From Lysobacteraceae bacterium NML93-0793 (GTDB taxonomy: Bacteria > Pseudomonadota > Gammaproteobacteria > Xanthomonadales > Xanthomonadaceae): 64,000 bases of DNA. Shown here piece by piece: positions 63,510-64,000 of this stretch. How positions within the stretch are numbered: position 1 is the first letter of the stretch; every line of letters begins with the position of its first letter. The DNA is taken from assembly GCA_002324875.1 (NCBI GenBank), contig NTJG01000001.1, forward strand, positions 248,001 to 312,000, given 5' to 3'. The notes below the pieces were generated by a model that had not been told where the DNA came from, did not search any database, and saw only the letters and a list, made by a program, of their open reading frames with translations. Made by a program: the position numbers and the translations under genes.

Positions 63510-64000
63510 CTACCGCTCGAGGCGCAGGCGCAGGACGCGCCTCAGATTCGCGGCGCCGGCTTCATCGAAAGGTGCGAGCACACCGCGTGCGGTGTCGGGA
63601 ATGTGTGCGGCGGTCGTGTCGTCCGCGTCGAAGACGTAGTGCTCGAACATCCGCTTCCAGTGCGCACGCTCGTGTGCGGGCAACTGGCGGATGGCGAGCA
63701 GGCCGGCCATCAGGGCATTCAATGGTGCATCCATCCAGTCCGGCGCACGCCGCCACCAGTAGTTCACCAGCACATTGACGCTGTCCAAGGCGTCGATCGC
63801 GTGCCACCACAAGCTGGGAATCAGCACGGCATCGCCGGGGCCGAGTTCGGCGACCTGCGCACGCGCCCAAGCATCGACGAAGCGCGGGAAGCGCGCGAGG
63901 TCGGGTGCTGCGGGATCCACCAGGCTGACCGGCTGTCCGGCCGGCGTGACATCGAGCGGACCGATGTAGAGGTTGTCGATCTGGTCCGGCGGAAACAGCG
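63510..64000 (-). CDS. cupin-like (JmjC-type) domain protein, 5' part missing
   Basis: The gene runs off the right edge; 163 codons are visible. It has IDNLYIGPLDVTPAG, GPGDAVLIPSLWWHAIDALDSVNVLVNYWWRR and a helical C terminus. This matches the cupin-like (Cupin_8/JmjC) proteins often encoded with TonB receptors and tryptophan-halogenase-like proteins near glycosidase genes. The His of WWHA would be one metal ligand; the HxD part is outside the window. Confidence 0.8.
   Translation of the reverse strand, partial: LFPPDQIDNLYIGPLDVTPAGQPVSLVDPAAPDLARFPRFVDAWARAQVAELGPGDAVLIPSLWWHAIDALDSVNVLVNYWWRRAPDWMDAPLNALMAGLLAIRQLPAHERAHWKRMFEHYVFDADDTTAAHIPDTARGVLAPFDEAGAANLRRVLRLRLER

Overview
The window is a high-GC chromosomal segment from a gammaproteobacterium, most likely of the Xanthomonadaceae/Lysobacteraceae (Lysobacter or Luteimonas-like). 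The main reasons are a hemB-linked xanthomonadin-type aryl-polyene locus with a XanB2-like chorismatase, secreted S8 and DPP IV-type peptidases, and a lipoprotein GH3 enzyme next to a LacI regulator and a cupin-like gene. No rRNA, tRNA, CRISPR array, insertion sequence or prophage gene was recognised.

Regions. (1) 1-13.2 kb holds housekeeping and accessory genes: a hybrid PAS histidine kinase, a DUF72 protein, a divergent FMN reductase/MFS pair sharing a dyad operator candidate, a PPOx-fold protein with a histone H1-like tail, an exo/endonuclease-phosphatase, a GT2, an aldo/keto reductase, an MscS channel and a CtaG protein. (2) 13.4-18.6 kb holds a HemJ/CopD-like protein and a leftward cytochrome oxidase operon: subunit II, a fused subunit I-III, a small membrane protein and a DUF2231 protein. 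(3) 18.7-21.6 kb holds a DNA-repair pair, a radical SAM protein interrupted by an in-frame TAG followed by a UdgX-type uracil-DNA glycosylase. (4) 21.7-30.3 kb holds small secreted and membrane proteins, oligopeptidase A, a CPA1 antiporter, a 1.2 kb non-coding repeat region, a YkgJ protein and AroE. (5) 30.6-34.0 kb is a large secreted subtilase with a clear terminator.

(6) 34.0-53.5 kb is the pigment region. HemB, the XanB2-like chorismatase and a phenolic-halogenase-like flavoprotein read left. A tightly overlapping operon reads right: ACP, membrane protein, PlsC acyltransferase, hotdog dehydratase, LpxL-like acyltransferase, LolA-like protein, MMPL exporter, second dehydratase and FabG. 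After a gap with a lipoprotein, a membrane protein and a PQQ sugar dehydrogenase, a second leftward operon encodes a ketosynthase, a chain-length-factor-like protein, a GT2 and a second halogenase-like flavoprotein. The expected logic is this: chorismate gives a hydroxybenzoate starter, which is loaded on ACP and extended by the KS/CLF, FabG and dehydratases. The chain may be halogenated, is then esterified by the acyltransferases and is moved to the outer membrane by the MMPL/LolA pair. No aryl-ACP ligase is visible.

(7) 53.6-64.0 kb holds a DUF885 protein, a Coa1-like protein, DPP IV, a frameshifted lipoprotein, a GST, a GH3 lipoprotein with a LacI operator and divergent LacI gene, and a cupin-like gene cut by the window edge. 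Many starts overlap the preceding stop (ATGA, GTGA, TTGA), which set several of the start choices below.
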